Of a stretch of DNA of 64,000 nt, positions 34,875 through 44,145 are shown one piece after another; within the stretch, counting starts at the first letter, position 1, and each line of letters opens with the position of its first letter. Location: positions 124,001-188,000 of the forward strand of contig NZ_CP070369.1 in the NCBI RefSeq assembly GCF_016919705.1, written 5' to 3'. Below the pieces are notes generated by a model that was not told where the DNA came from, made no database searches, and saw only the letters and a list, made by a program, of their open reading frames with translations. Source of the DNA: Paracoccus methylovorus. GTDB lineage: Bacteria; Pseudomonadota; Alphaproteobacteria; Rhodobacterales; Rhodobacteraceae. A program made the translations under genes and the position numbers.

Positions 34875-35800
34875 GCGGCCTCGTCACCGACGAGATGATG
34901 GCTGAAGCCGTTGTGGCGGCGGGGCTGTCCATGCAGGGCGCGATTGCCGGCCCGTCCGCACTGGCTTCACCCAGCTACAAGGCGCTTGAAAGCAGATCGG
35001 TGATCGTGGGGGATGTTTTCGTCAAGCGCATCCACCCCGAGATGCTTAACGGCTTCGATCTCGTTACGGCCATGCAATGCGCGACTCGGGCAGGCGAGGT
35101 CGGCGCCGGGCCAAGGGTCTTCTGGTCCGATGCGGGAATGGGGGCCATTGCGATGCAAGCGCTGCAGGAGGGCTGGATCACGGCCCGGCAGCAGGACCTG
35201 CAGGATGCGGAAGTGATCGCCGCCACCATGGCCGCGATGAAGAAATTGCACGGCGGACCTGTGCTGCCGTCCCGCTTTGATCCTTTCGCGCATATTGACG
35301 CTCTTATCGCGGCCCATGCGAAAGAAGGGATCGCTCTTCCCGACGATCATCTTTGGCTGCGCCGTGCGATCGGCATGGCCGAAGGGCTGCAGGAGGGCGG
35401 CGCGCTTGCGCCCTGCCGCAATGACGGGTCGTCCTCGAACCTGATGATTGGGCCGGGCGGGCAGGTGATGCTGGTCGATTACGACCGCGCGGGAATGAAC
35501 GATCCGCTTTATGATGTCGGGTGCCTGCTTGTGGAAATGACCGATCATGAGCGGGACATGCGCGAAGGATTCATCGCTTATGCCGGAGCCTTTGACGAGG
35601 CGGACTTTGCCCGTGCGTGGCTGTGGTCCCATGTCGACGACATGCTTCATGCGCTTTGGGCGCGACTTATGGCAAACCGCTCGGAACGCAAATCTGTCGA
35701 GTGGATCAAATACGGCGAATGGCGGCTGCTGCGTCTTCGCATGTCGCTGATCCATCCCTATTACGAAGAGAAGATCCGCATTACCAGAGAGGCTGCATGA
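34871..35800 (+). CDS. Choline/aminoglycoside-kinase-like phosphotransferase, copy 1
   Basis: A 309-residue protein of the APH/choline-kinase superfamily. The catalytic loop reads PCRNDGSSSNLMIG, where the usual HND is RND; the Asp and the downstream Asn remain. The metal-binding segment is LVDYDRAGMND. The N-terminal lobe is weakly conserved, with VFVKRIHPE as the likely ATP-site lysine strand. It should phosphorylate a small hydroxylated or amino-alcohol compound. It is followed by a second, related kinase with a 4-bp overlap. The substrate is unknown. Confidence 0.78.
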   Translation: MSGLVTDEMMAEAVVAAGLSMQGAIAGPSALASPSYKALESRSVIVGDVFVKRIHPEMLNGFDLVTAMQCATRAGEVGAGPRVFWSDAGMGAIAMQALQEGWITARQQDLQDAEVIAATMAAMKKLHGGPVLPSRFDPFAHIDALIAAHAKEGIALPDDHLWLRRAIGMAEGLQEGGALAPCRNDGSSSNLMIGPGGQVMLVDYDRAGMNDPLYDVGCLLVEMTDHERDMREGFIAYAGAFDEADFARAWLWSHVDDMLHALWARLMANRSERKSVEWIKYGEWRLLRLRMSLIHPYYEEKIRITREAA

Positions 35801-36738
35801 TGAAACCTCTTGGCAGCGCAGTCCAGCCGATGGAACGGACAATCGAAACCTTGATCCGTGACGCCCCCCTGTTTGCAGGGGGAGAGGGCATGATCTACGG
35901 CCCCGTCTTCGGCGGCATTTCCAATGAGAACTGGCGCGTGCAAGCCACGGATGGCCGGGGCGACTGGTTCGTCAAGGTGCCGGGAAACGGGACCGAGATG
36001 TTTATCGACCGCGCGACGGCGCTGGAGGCTTCGCAAAAGGCCGCGGCTGCGGGGCTGGGTCCGCGCGTCTATGACGATCTGGCTGACCGGGGTGTCGAGA
36101 TCAACGATTTCCTGCCCGACCGCCGCCCTTCAACCCATAGCGATTTCGTGGATCCCGCGATGGGCCGGTCTGCCATCACCGCTTATCGCCGGATGCACGC
36201 CTTGCCAGCGCTGGGTCTGACCAAGACCGTTTTCGATATGATCGACGAGCATATGCAGCAGGTCCGGGATCTTGGTGCGCCGATGTACAAGGACGGCGAC
36301 TGGCTGATGCTAAACATGGAACTTGCCCGTGAAGCCATGCATGCCTCGGGCCTTGATCTGGTGACCTCGTTCAATGACCCGATGCCGGGGAACTTCATGA
36401 TTGGGCAGGACGGTTCGATCATGCTTATCGACTATGAATATGCATCGATGAACGACCGTTGCTATGATTTGGGCATTTGGTTCGGCGAGATGTTCTTTAC
36501 CCGCGAGCGCGAGCTTGAACTGATCGAGGAGTATTTCGGGGAGATCCGCCGCGACATCGTTTCGCGCGTGATCGTTCACAAGGCGCTGGCCGATGTGAAA
36601 TGGTGTCTGTGGTCGATGGTGCAGTTCAAGGTCTCGCGACTCGACTTCGATTTCCATAAATACGGGATGTGGAAGAAAATGCGCGCACGCTCTATCATGG
36701 AGCACCCCGACTGGCCGGCGCATTTGCGAAGGCTTTGA
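35797..36738 (+). CDS. Choline/ethanolamine-kinase-like phosphotransferase, copy 2
   Basis: A 313-residue kinase. NENWRVQ starts the lobe with the WFVKVPGNGTEMF lysine strand. The catalytic loop is SFNDPMPGNFMI (Phe in place of His) and the metal segment LIDYEYASMNDRCYDLG is a close match to choline/ethanolamine kinases. The ATG at 35797 overlaps the previous stop; an ATG at 35800 is possible. It is the last gene of the operon. Copies 1 and 2 share motif layout and may work as a pair on successive groups or as a heterodimer (inference). Confidence 0.82.
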   Translation: MMKPLGSAVQPMERTIETLIRDAPLFAGGEGMIYGPVFGGISNENWRVQATDGRGDWFVKVPGNGTEMFIDRATALEASQKAAAAGLGPRVYDDLADRGVEINDFLPDRRPSTHSDFVDPAMGRSAITAYRRMHALPALGLTKTVFDMIDEHMQQVRDLGAPMYKDGDWLMLNMELAREAMHASGLDLVTSFNDPMPGNFMIGQDGSIMLIDYEYASMNDRCYDLGIWFGEMFFTRERELELIEEYFGEIRRDIVSRVIVHKALADVKWCLWSMVQFKVSRLDFDFHKYGMWKKMRARSIMEHPDWPAHLRRL

Positions 36739-37066
36739 CCCGGATCCGACATATTGGCTGCGGGCAGTTTCTGACTATCACTCAATCGCCATGTTCGGTG
36801 GCAATCGTTGGGATTGTCTGCGGAAAGAAGGCTTGAGCTGTGAGCACCAGGCCTTTGATAGGCAAAGGTGCGGATGCGGGCGCTGCTCCCGCAAGAGCGG
36901 ATTGTGGCAATGCCTGGGCAGTTTCTCGATGGACTTCTTGGGGCTGAAAGGCGAGGGAATGCGGGCGGAATCTGCCGGTGACCGCAGCCTGCCCCGGCAA
37001 CTCGGCGATCATGGACAGCCCGCTCGGCTCTCGTCAGCCCCCTAAGTCGTCATGGGGTGGATCGCG
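36739..37066. other. Gene-free stretch after the kinase operon
   Basis: Short open readings on both strands in these 328 bp show no family I recognise and no ribosome sites. Together with the transporter remnant just downstream, this looks like decayed DNA between two operons. No tRNA, IS end or clear terminator was seen. Confidence 0.5.
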
Positions 37067-37330
37067 CTAGCCTTCGCGCGGGATCAGTCGCAATTCCGTT
37101 TTCGGATCAAACAGATGCGCCGTTTCGATATCGAAATTCAGCGCGACATCCTGCCCGACCTTTGCGTCAATACGGGTCCGCAATCCCGCGGTGATAGCTT
37201 GTGAGCCCAAGATCAGGCGAATATGGGTTTCCGAGCCCGTCGGCTCTATCACCGTTACCTTGGCTTGCGGCCCGGCCTCGCCAACCGTGATGTATTCCGG
37301 CCGCAACCCAAGGGTTGCCTTGGCGAACCA
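37067..37330 (-). pseudogene. C-terminal remnant of a MalK/UgpC-type ABC ATPase
   Basis: On the minus strand the reading FAKATLGLRPEYITVGEAG leads into a TOBE-like end: VTVIEPTGSETHIRLILGS, VGQDVALNFDIETAHLFDP, then TELRLIPREG and a TGA at 37067. This is the C-terminal regulatory region of sugar-type ABC ATPases (MalK, UgpC). All the ATPase domain is missing: upstream of about 37330 the frame loses similarity. It is unrelated to the intact ATPase at 31754, so another transporter locus was probably deleted here. Confidence 0.7.
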
Positions 37331-37479
37331 ATGCGTCTTGGAGCGGCAATTCTGTGTTCCGGGCGCAGGGTGGGAGAAGGGGCAGGTTGGGAAGAACGTG
37401 CAGGATGCGCGGCCACACCTGTGGCAGTCGATGCCGAATGTCCCGGACCTTGCGGCGCAGAACGCTTGGCGGGAGCGCC

Positions 37480-38103
37480 TCAGACCGGACGGGGCTGCAA
37501 TCCGCCTTGCTCGATCAGGAAGTCCACGATCTCTGCCACGCCATTGCAGTGGCGCAGTGAAGCCATGATGACCGGGCGGGCGGGGCGGGCTTTTCGCGCG
37601 TCGGCCTCTAGCTGCACCGGGTCCACGCCCACATGGGGGGCCAGATCGGTCTTGTTGACCACCAGCAGGTCCGAACGTGCAAGGCCGGGGCCGCGTTTGC
37701 GGGGGATGTCCTGCCCTGCTGCCGTATCGATGACATAGATGGTCAGGTCGGCCAGTTCGGGCGAAAAGGTGGCCGCCAGATTGTCGCCGCCAGATTCGAT
37801 CAACACCAGCTCCAGATCGGGGAAGGCCGCGTTCAGATCGGCGATGGCGGCCAGATTGATGCTGGCATCCTCGCGGATGGCCGTGTGGGGACAGCCGCCG
37901 GTTTCGACCCCCCGGATACGCTCGGCGGGCAGGACCTGCGCGCGCATCAAGGCTTCGGCATCCTCGCGCGTATAGATGTCGTTGGTGATGACGGCCATCG
38001 ACAGCCGTGGGGCCAGCGCCCGGGCGATCTGTTCGGTCAGCGTGGTCTTGCCTGCGCCCACCGGGCCACCGATGCCGACGCGCAGGGGTCCGTGACTGCT
38101 CAT
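37480..38103 (-). CDS. ureG: Urease accessory GTPase UreG
   Basis: A 207-residue SIMIBI GTPase: P-loop [12 protein letters not shown] (about residue 12), the nickel-binding [11 protein letters not shown] (Cys-Pro-His about 70), and the base-recognition [10 protein letters not shown]. It delivers nickel to urease with UreD and UreF, powered by GTP. It is the last gene of the urease operon; its ATG overlaps the ureF stop (38100-38103). Confidence 0.95.
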   Translation of the reverse strand: MSSHGPLRVGIGGPVGAGKTTLTEQIARALAPRLSMAVITNDIYTREDAEALMRAQVLPAERIRGVETGGCPHTAIREDASINLAAIADLNAAFPDLELVLIESGGDNLAATFSPELADLTIYVIDTAAGQDIPRKRGPGLARSDLLVVNKTDLAPHVGVDPVQLEADARKARPARPVIMASLRHCNGVAEIVDFLIEQGGLQPRPV

Positions 38104-38747
38104 GATCGAAAAATCCTTACGCTCATTGTCTCATGCCGCATCGCGGCGATATCCGCCCCCCATGTGGCGCTGGCCAGATCGCTGGGGCCAGCAGTTCCGG
38201 CACGCGTCGCGACGGTCAGGATCGCCGGCTGCAGGCGGGCCAGGATCGCCTGACCCGCAACCGGCCCCAATGGCAGGAACCGCACCGCCGCCGAGATCAG
38301 GGCCGCCGCCTGCGCTTGCAGATAATGGCCAATGATCTCGGGCGCGGGCAGAGGCATGGCGCGACAGGCGCGGCCCATGGCCACTGGCAGCGCTGCGACG
38401 GGTTGCGCCTCGCCGGTCAGGGCGGCGATGTTGGCTGCAAAGGCGCTGCCCTGTTCCACCGTCTCGATCAGACGCTGCGAACTGGGGCACATGGCCCGCG
38501 CCAGATCGTCCAGCGCGGAATGATCTGCCTCTTTGCGCAAGGCCTGCGACAGCAGCACCGCGTCGCACCACCCCGCGCCATGGTCCAGCCAGTCGGCCAG
38601 CCATTGAAACAGGCTGGAGCGGGTGACGACGCCCTGATCCATCGCCCATTCCAGCCCCTGCGACCAGGCGAAGCCGCCGGTCGGAAAGGCCGGTGACAGG
38701 TATTGCGCCAGCCGCAACCGTGCGGCCTCAGCCGTGATGGCGGTCAT
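38100..38747 (-). CDS. ureF: Urease accessory protein UreF
   Basis: A 215-residue helical UreF. The N-terminal [20 protein letters not shown] is the family hallmark (typical form: SPxFPxGxFxxSxGLE), continued by [12 protein letters not shown]. It bridges UreG to the UreD-apourease complex. The start at 38747 ([10 protein letters not shown]) places it 20 bp inside the ureE end; an in-frame ATG two codons earlier is equally possible. The in-frame region further upstream only overlaps ureE and is not part of the protein. Confidence 0.93.
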   Translation of the reverse strand: MTAITAEAARLRLAQYLSPAFPTGGFAWSQGLEWAMDQGVVTRSSLFQWLADWLDHGAGWCDAVLLSQALRKEADHSALDDLARAMCPSSQRLIETVEQGSAFAANIAALTGEAQPVAALPVAMGRACRAMPLPAPEIIGHYLQAQAAALISAAVRFLPLGPVAGQAILARLQPAILTVATRAGTAGPSDLASATWGADIAAMRHETMSVRIFRS

Positions 38748-39201
38748 GTGCATGGCCGTTCTGGCCATGGTCGTGGCCGAAGGTGCGGCCGTGACCATAG
38801 GCGCCGCCCTCGGGGCGGAAGGGCATTTCCTCGTGACTGATCTGGGCGCCAAGCTGGCGCAGCATCGCCTCCAGCACATGATCGTGGCGGATGATGAGCC
38901 GGTCGGTTTCGATCCGGCAGGGGGTGTGGCGATTGCCGATATGCCATGCCAGCCGGGCCAGATGGCCGCGAATGACCAGCACCGGCTCGGCCGCGGCGCG
39001 GACGACGACGATGCGGCCGTCCGACAGCTCAAAGGCATCGCCGTCCTCAAGGCTGGCGACTTCGGCCAGATCGACTAGAAAATCGCCACCCGTGCAGGCC
39101 AGCCGTTTGCGGCGCACAAGGCGGGCTTCATAGTCCAGCACGACCCGGGCATCGAAGGGGCCGGCGGCGTTGCGGATGATGCGATGGCTGTGCGGGATCA
39201 T
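38728..39201 (-). CDS. ureE: Urease nickel metallochaperone UreE
   Basis: A 157-residue UreE: an N-terminal substrate-like domain and a C-terminal metal-binding domain ending in a histidine-rich tail with seven His in the last 21 residues (for example [16 protein letters not shown]). It hands nickel to UreG. It overlaps ureF by about 20 bp and starts 12 bp after ureC. The tail lies where coding for ureF already begins, so both frames are constrained there. Confidence 0.93.
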   Translation of the reverse strand: MIPHSHRIIRNAAGPFDARVVLDYEARLVRRKRLACTGGDFLVDLAEVASLEDGDAFELSDGRIVVVRAAAEPVLVIRGHLARLAWHIGNRHTPCRIETDRLIIRHDHVLEAMLRQLGAQISHEEMPFRPEGGAYGHGRTFGHDHGQNGHAHDRHHG

Positions 39202-39213
39202 GGCTTGCCTTGC

Positions 39214-40902
39214 TTAGAACAGGAAATATCGTTGCGCCATCGGCAGTTCCGTGGCCGGTTCGCAGGTCAGCAGTTCGCCATCGGCCCGCACCTCATAGGT
39301 TTCCGGATCGACCGAGATGTCGGGCAGGGCGCTGTTCATCGCCATATCCGCCTTGCCGATGCCACGGGTGTTTTCCACCGCGATCAGGGCCTTGCCCAGC
39401 CCGTCGCCGGCCCCGGCCTCCAGCCCCGCCTTGCTGAGAAACAGGGCCGAGGCGCGGCCGGTATGGCCCCACATCGGGCGTGAAAAGATCGGCTGGACCG
39501 GGATCGAGCCGTTCGGATCGCCCATCTGCGCCACGCTGATCTGGCCGCCGACCAGAACCATTTCCGGCTTCACCCCGAAGAAAGCCGGCGACCACAGGAC
39601 CAGATCGGCGCGCTTGCCTGCCTCGACCGAGCCGATATGACCGCTGACGCCATGGGCGATGGCGGGGTTGATGGTGTATTTCGCGATATAGCGGCGGGCG
39701 CGCAGGTTGTCGTTCTGGCCCGTCTCGTCAGGCAGGCGGCCGCGCTGGCGGCGCATCTTGTCGGCGGTCTGCCATGTGCGGATGATCACCTCTCCAATCC
39801 GGCCCATGGCCTGACTGTCCGAGGAAATCACAGAAAAGGCACCCAGATCGTGCAGGATATCCTCGGCTGCGATGGTTTCGCGCCGGATGCGGGATTCGGC
39901 AAAGGCCACGTCCTCGGGGACGCGTTGGTCAAGGTGGTGGCAGACCATCAGCATGTCCAGATGCTCTTCGACGGTGTTGCCGGTATAGGGCCGGGTCGGA
40001 TTGGTGGACGAGGGCAGCACATTCGCCATTCCCACCATACGGATGATGTCGGGGGCATGGCCACCGCCCGCGCCCTCGGTGTGATAGGCATGGATGGTGC
40101 GGCCGGCGATGGCGGCCATCGTATCCTCGACAAAGCCGGATTCGTTCAGCGTGTCGGTGTGGATCATCACCTGCACGTCCATCGCATCGGCGACGGTCAG
40201 GCAGTTGTCGATGGCGGCGGGGGTGGTGCCCCAGTCCTCGTGCAGCTTGAGCGCGCAGGCCCCGGCGCGCACCTGTTCGTCAAGCGGCGCGGGAAGGCTG
40301 GCGTTGCCCTTGCCGGCGATGCCGACATTGACCGGCAGTTCGGCGCATGCCTCCAGCATCCGGGCGATATGCCACGGTCCCGGCGTGCAGGTGGTGGCCA
40401 GGGTGCCATGCGCCGGGCCGGTGCCGCCGCCCAGAAGCGTGGTGATGCCGGAATGGAGCGCGTGATCGACCTGTTGCGGACAGATGAAATGGATATGACA
40501 ATCCATGCCGCCCGGGGTCAGGATGCGGCCCTCGCCCGCGATGATCTCGGTGCCCGGCCCGATGATCAGGGTCACGCCGGGCTGGGTGTCGGGGTTGCCG
40601 GCCTTGCCGATCCCGGCGATGCGGCCATCGCGCAGGCCGACGTCGGCCTTGGTGATGCCCCGATGGTCAAAGACCACGACGCCGGTGATGACCGTATCCA
40701 TCGCACCGCCGTCGCGGGTGATCTGGCTTTGACCCATCCCGTCGCGCACGACCTTGCCGCCGCCGAACTTGACCTCCTCGCCCGCGATGGTCAGGTCGCG
40801 TTCGACCTCGATCAGCAATTCGGTATCGGCCAGCCGGATGCGGTCGCCGGTGGTCGGGCCATAAAGCGCGGCGTAATCGGGGCGGGAAAGTCGCGGAGCC
40901 AT
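39214..40902 (-). CDS. ureC: Urease alpha subunit
   Basis: A 562-residue catalytic subunit. The dinickel site is visible: [17 protein letters not shown] (first His pair), carbamylated Lys in [11 protein letters not shown], and later His residues around [10 protein letters not shown] and [12 protein letters not shown]. The flap [14 protein letters not shown] holds the mobile Cys and His. It hydrolyses urea to ammonia and carbamate. The N-terminus ([20 protein letters not shown]) fits the family. Its ATG overlaps the ureB TAA by one base. Confidence 0.96.
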   Translation of the reverse strand: MAPRLSRPDYAALYGPTTGDRIRLADTELLIEVERDLTIAGEEVKFGGGKVVRDGMGQSQITRDGGAMDTVITGVVVFDHRGITKADVGLRDGRIAGIGKAGNPDTQPGVTLIIGPGTEIIAGEGRILTPGGMDCHIHFICPQQVDHALHSGITTLLGGGTGPAHGTLATTCTPGPWHIARMLEACAELPVNVGIAGKGNASLPAPLDEQVRAGACALKLHEDWGTTPAAIDNCLTVADAMDVQVMIHTDTLNESGFVEDTMAAIAGRTIHAYHTEGAGGGHAPDIIRMVGMANVLPSSTNPTRPYTGNTVEEHLDMLMVCHHLDQRVPEDVAFAESRIRRETIAAEDILHDLGAFSVISSDSQAMGRIGEVIIRTWQTADKMRRQRGRLPDETGQNDNLRARRYIAKYTINPAIAHGVSGHIGSVEAGKRADLVLWSPAFFGVKPEMVLVGGQISVAQMGDPNGSIPVQPIFSRPMWGHTGRASALFLSKAGLEAGAGDGLGKALIAVENTRGIGKADMAMNSALPDISVDPETYEVRADGELLTCEPATELPMAQRYFLF

Positions 40903-41207
40903 TACAGCGCCCCCATCACATCTTGGCGGAACCCCTGCACCACACGGCTGCCGGCATAGGGGATCAGCTGCACCTCGCGCGATTGGCCCGGCTCGAACCG
41001 GACTGCGGTTCCGGCGGGAATGGCAAGGCGCATGCCGCGCGCGGCTGGCCGGTCAAAGGCCAGCGCCGGGTTGGTTTCGGCAAAGTGGTAATGGCTGCCG
41101 ACCTGGATCGGGCGGTCGCCGGTATTGGCGATCAGCAGGGTGACGGGTTCGCGGCCCTTGTTCAGCTCGATCTCGCCGGGCGCGGAAAGGATTTCGCCGG
41201 GGATCAT
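40902..41207 (-). CDS. ureB: Urease beta subunit
   Basis: A 101-residue UreB with the usual opening [16 protein letters not shown], the [15 protein letters not shown] core and the closing [15 protein letters not shown]. It packs against UreC and UreA in the trimer-of-trimers. It is separated from ureA by ureJ, an arrangement seen in several Rhodobacteraceae and rhizobia. Confidence 0.95.
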   Translation of the reverse strand: MIPGEILSAPGEIELNKGREPVTLLIANTGDRPIQVGSHYHFAETNPALAFDRPAARGMRLAIPAGTAVRFEPGQSREVQLIPYAGSRVVQGFRQDVMGAL

Positions 41208-41783
41208 TCAGCCCACCATTGCCAAGGCAAGACCAGCCGCGGCCGTCCCACCGCCCAGTGCGCGCAAAAGTGTGCCGCGCTGCAGCAGTGTGCCGGCGGC
41301 GATCCCCGCCAGATGCAGGGCCATGGTCGCGACAGCAAAACCCGCGGTATAGAGGATCAGCCCCTGTGCCGGTCCCTCGGCCCCATGCGCCCAGCCATGG
41401 GCAAAGCCGAACAGCGCCACCCCCGGCACCAGCACCGCCAACGGCAACCGCGAGGCCATCGCGACCAGCACCCCAAGGATCACCACCGAGGCAAGAATCA
41501 TCGGCTCGACCCCGGCAAAGGGCAGACCGGCCCAGCCCGCCGCCCCTCCGACAAGCATCGCCGCGACAAAGGCCAACGGCAGCGCCCAAAGCGCGCGCCC
41601 GCCGATCTGCGCGGCCAAAAGGCCGAGCGCGATCATGGCCAGCAGGTGATCGGCCCCGCCGACGGGATGGGCCAACCCGCCGATGAACTGCCCTCCGATC
41701 AACTGCCCGTCGTCGTGGCCAGCATGGGCCAGCACCATTTGCGGCAAAAGCGTGGCGGCGGCGAGGGTGGCAAGTTTTTTCAT
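41208..41783 (-). CDS. ureJ: HupE/UreJ family nickel transporter
   Basis: A 191-residue membrane protein with a signal peptide (cleavage near VLAHAGH), six helices, and the metal-linked HAGHDDG at the mature N-terminus plus HPVGGADHLLAM at about residue 40. HupE/UreJ proteins import nickel. It lies between ureA and ureB with no spacing on either side, so nickel supply is coupled to subunit synthesis. Confidence 0.92.
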   Translation of the reverse strand: MKKLATLAAATLLPQMVLAHAGHDDGQLIGGQFIGGLAHPVGGADHLLAMIALGLLAAQIGGRALWALPLAFVAAMLVGGAAGWAGLPFAGVEPMILASVVILGVLVAMASRLPLAVLVPGVALFGFAHGWAHGAEGPAQGLILYTAGFAVATMALHLAGIAAGTLLQRGTLLRALGGGTAAAGLALAMVG

Positions 41784-42095
41784 TCAAACCTCATGGCGGA
41801 TGGGGTGGTGGACGGTCACCAGCTTGGTTCCGTCGGGAAACGTGGCCTCGACCTGCACGGACTCGATCATCTCGGGCACGCCGGACATGCACTGGCCGGC
41901 TGTGACGACATGCGCGCCCGCCTGCATCAGATCGGCGACGCTGCGCCCGTCGCGCGCGCCTTCGACGACGAAATCGGTGATGAGCGCGATGGCTTCGGGA
42001 TGGTTCAGCCTGACGCCGCGCGCCAGCCGGTTGCGGGCGACCATGGCTGCGACCGATACCAGCAGTTTCTCGCGTTCGCGGGGGGTAAGGTTCAT
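41784..42095 (-). CDS. ureA: Urease gamma subunit
   Basis: A 103-residue Ure[21 protein letters not shown], then the [21 protein letters not shown] helix region and the closing TVHHPI. All are standard for gamma subunits. It starts 1 bp after the ureD stop and ends directly against the ureJ start codon. Confidence 0.95.
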   Translation of the reverse strand: MNLTPREREKLLVSVAAMVARNRLARGVRLNHPEAIALITDFVVEGARDGRSVADLMQAGAHVVTAGQCMSGVPEMIESVQVEATFPDGTKLVTVHHPIRHEV

Positions 42096-42096
42096 C

Positions 42097-42909
42097 TCAG
42101 ACCTGCCAGATACGGGGAAGGGGATCAGGGCGCAGCACGCGCAGAAGGCGGTTGATCTGGCGCCGCAGCGGCCAGCCGTCAGCCGCCAGCAGGCGCAGGA
42201 TCAGCCGGCCGGGCGGGGCGCTGGCGGCCCCGGTGACGCCCGGTTCATCCAAGGCGGCACGGGCGGGTTCCAGCAGATCGGGAGCATGGGGGGCGATCAG
42301 CGCCAGCGTTGCCATGGCCCGCGCATTGCCCAGCATCGAGGGGTGGGACAGCCGCGACAGCGCCGCATCGTCCAGCGTCAGCGCGTCGTGATGGATAACC
42401 CGTCCGGCCTGTCGCACGATGCGGCGGTCGATCAGGTGCAGGCGGCGGAGATCCTCGCCCATGGCGATGCGGCCCAGCACGATGGGTTCCAGCAAAAGAC
42501 AGCCCGCGCCGGTGGCAAGCTCGACCACCGTGTCGCGTTGCAACGCCGCGCCGTTGAAAAGGATCGTCTCTTGCGGCAGCCAGTCCAGCCAGCCGCCCTT
42601 GCCGACTTGCAGATGCAATGTGACCCGCGCCGGCCCGCCCTCGGCCCGATAGGCGCGCTCGGCGGTCTGGGTGGTGGCCAGCGCCTGCGCGCCGGCCGTC
42701 AGCTCGATCCGGTAGTCCAGCCTGTCGCCCGAGGCCAGGCCGCCCGCCGTGTTCAGAAAGACGATTTCGGGCCGGCCCGCAGTCACGCGCGGCAGCATCG
42801 CCTTGGCCGAGCCAGATTGCGCCAGATCCACAAGCCCGCGTGGGCCAAGCCGCACCTTGGCGGCCCCCCGGCTGCGTTGCATTCGCGTATCTGTGCTGGT
42901 GTCCAACAT
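42097..42909 (-). CDS. ureD: Urease accessory protein UreD
   Basis: A 270-residue UreD/UreH with [20 protein letters not shown], the [10 protein letters not shown] segment and the [12 protein letters not shown] motif. It is the scaffold that binds apourease and recruits UreF and UreG. First gene of ureDAJBCEFG; the 166 bp upstream (42910-43075) must hold the promoter, but I see no clear NtrC site or sigma-54 motif there. Confidence 0.93.
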   Translation of the reverse strand: MLDTSTDTRMQRSRGAAKVRLGPRGLVDLAQSGSAKAMLPRVTAGRPEIVFLNTAGGLASGDRLDYRIELTAGAQALATTQTAERAYRAEGGPARVTLHLQVGKGGWLDWLPQETILFNGAALQRDTVVELATGAGCLLLEPIVLGRIAMGEDLRRLHLIDRRIVRQAGRVIHHDALTLDDAALSRLSHPSMLGNARAMATLALIAPHAPDLLEPARAALDEPGVTGAASAPPGRLILRLLAADGWPLRRQINRLLRVLRPDPLPRIWQV

Positions 42910-43075
42910 GAGCCCAGACAGTGACCGCTGTGGTCCAAGGTCAATCGGTGCCGCCTGCGGCGCTGTGCATCATGCAGGCAGGACCGGGATTCCTGCCCGT
43001 TTTCCGGGCGTGCTGGGCAAAATGCGGGCAGGTTGTCGATCGGCGGCGTGTGGCGAAACCACGCGCGCCCGGCCA

Positions 43076-43891
43076 TCATTCCAGTGCGATCTGCCGGACC
43101 CCCATCAGCAGCTCAGCCAAAAGCACGGCCTGTGCCTCGAACATGCCCGAGCCGGGCATCGTGCTGCAACCTTTGGCCCGCGCGGCGGCGATCAGTGGCG
43201 GGATGGCCGGGCGGGTGACGACATCGGCCACGAATTGATCGGGCGTCAGCAGATCGGTCTGAACCGGCAGCGCGTCGCCTTCGCGCATGCCCAGCGGCGT
43301 GGCGTTGGCCACCAACGCAAAGCCGCGCGGATCGGTGCCGCCGACACGGGCCTTGCGGGGAAAAGCCGCGTTCAGCCGGGCGATCAGCGCGTCGCGGCGG
43401 CTGTGATCGATATCGTGCAGCGCCAGTTCCGAGGCCCCGCGCGCCAGAATCTCATAGGCGATGGCCGAACCCGCGCCGCCGGTCCCGACCAGCAGCGCCG
43501 GCCTGCCGGCCACGACAAAGCCCTGTGCGGCGATGCCGTCCAGATAACCCTGCCCGTCGGTGGCGTCGCCGATCCAGCCCGAGTCCCGCCGGATCATGAT
43601 ATTGACTGCACCCGAGGCCCGCGCCCGCGCCGTCAGATGGGTGCAGAACTCCAGACAGGGGCCCTTGTGCGGCACGGTCACCACGATGCCGGGGCAATTC
43701 TGGACAGCCGCTGCCTGTGCCAGCCAGTCCCGCAAGTCCTGAGGCAGAACATGGATCGGCACCACCATGCCGTTGAACCCGCGATCCGCCATGATCTGGC
43801 TAAGCGATGCGGGAGATTTCACCTGCCTGATCGGGTGACCGATAATCGGAAAGAAACGCGTTTCCCCGTCGATGCGCAACGGTTGAGCCAT
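43076..43891 (-). CDS. Shikimate dehydrogenase family protein (AroE/quinate-DH-like)
   Basis: A 271-residue AroE-fold enzyme. The substrate loop reads IGHPIRQVKSPASLS, one of the usual serines being kept. The catalytic Lys (TVPHKG, about residue 72), the Asp in ATDGQG and the Rossmann motif GTGGAGSAIAYEIL are present. AAGGGA sits at good spacing before the ATG at 43891. It is divergent from the Gfo/Idh-flavoprotein operon rather than near aromatic amino-acid genes. A catabolic role on quinate, shikimate or a related ring acid is therefore more likely than biosynthesis (inference). Confidence 0.82.
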   Translation of the reverse strand: MAQPLRIDGETRFFPIIGHPIRQVKSPASLSQIMADRGFNGMVVPIHVLPQDLRDWLAQAAAVQNCPGIVVTVPHKGPCLEFCTHLTARARASGAVNIMIRRDSGWIGDATDGQGYLDGIAAQGFVVAGRPALLVGTGGAGSAIAYEILARGASELALHDIDHSRRDALIARLNAAFPRKARVGGTDPRGFALVANATPLGMREGDALPVQTDLLTPDQFVADVVTRPAIPPLIAAARAKGCSTMPGSGMFEAQAVLLAELLMGVRQIALE

Positions 43892-44056
43892 GGCCATTCC
43901 CTTTTGCCTATGCGCGCAGCCTGACTGACGCCGCATGTCGAAACAATCACGCGCCTGCCGTCTGAAAATGGACGAACCGGGCGAAATATGGGACTTTCAC
44001 GTAGCCGCGCCGGCATTGGCGATTCCTGCGACCGTCCTGTCCATGTCAGATTTATA

Positions 44057-44080
44057 TAAAGTGGAATTTCATTCAATATT
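44057..44080. promoter_or_regulatory. Shared AT-rich operator in the divergent 44 kb promoter
   Basis: The 24 bp at 44057-44080, TAAAGTGGAATTTC followed by ATTCAATATT, match 20 of 24 bases of 25618-25641 in front of the Liv operon. GGAAT-TTC-ATTC forms an imperfect palindrome. It lies in the 254-bp gap (43892-44145) between the AroE-like gene and the Gfo/Idh operon, beside a TTGACT (44085-44090) that could be a -35 element. The IclR at 45237 is the nearest candidate binder. Confidence 0.6.
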
Positions 44081-44145
44081 AAAATTGACTTCCGAATTAC
44101 ATTCTGGCTTGATGCCTCCAACAGGGTCGCAGCAGGGGGGCGCCA

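Noticed and set aside
36791..37045. 84-codon Cys-rich open reading between the kinase operon and the MalK remnant
   Set aside because: No ribosome site, no recognisable zinc or transposase motif, and the opposite strand is also open; probably chance.
42910..43075. Possible NtrC or sigma-54 promoter for the urease operon
   Set aside because: I looked for TGCAC-type half-sites and a GG-N10-GC element at proper spacing and found none convincing.
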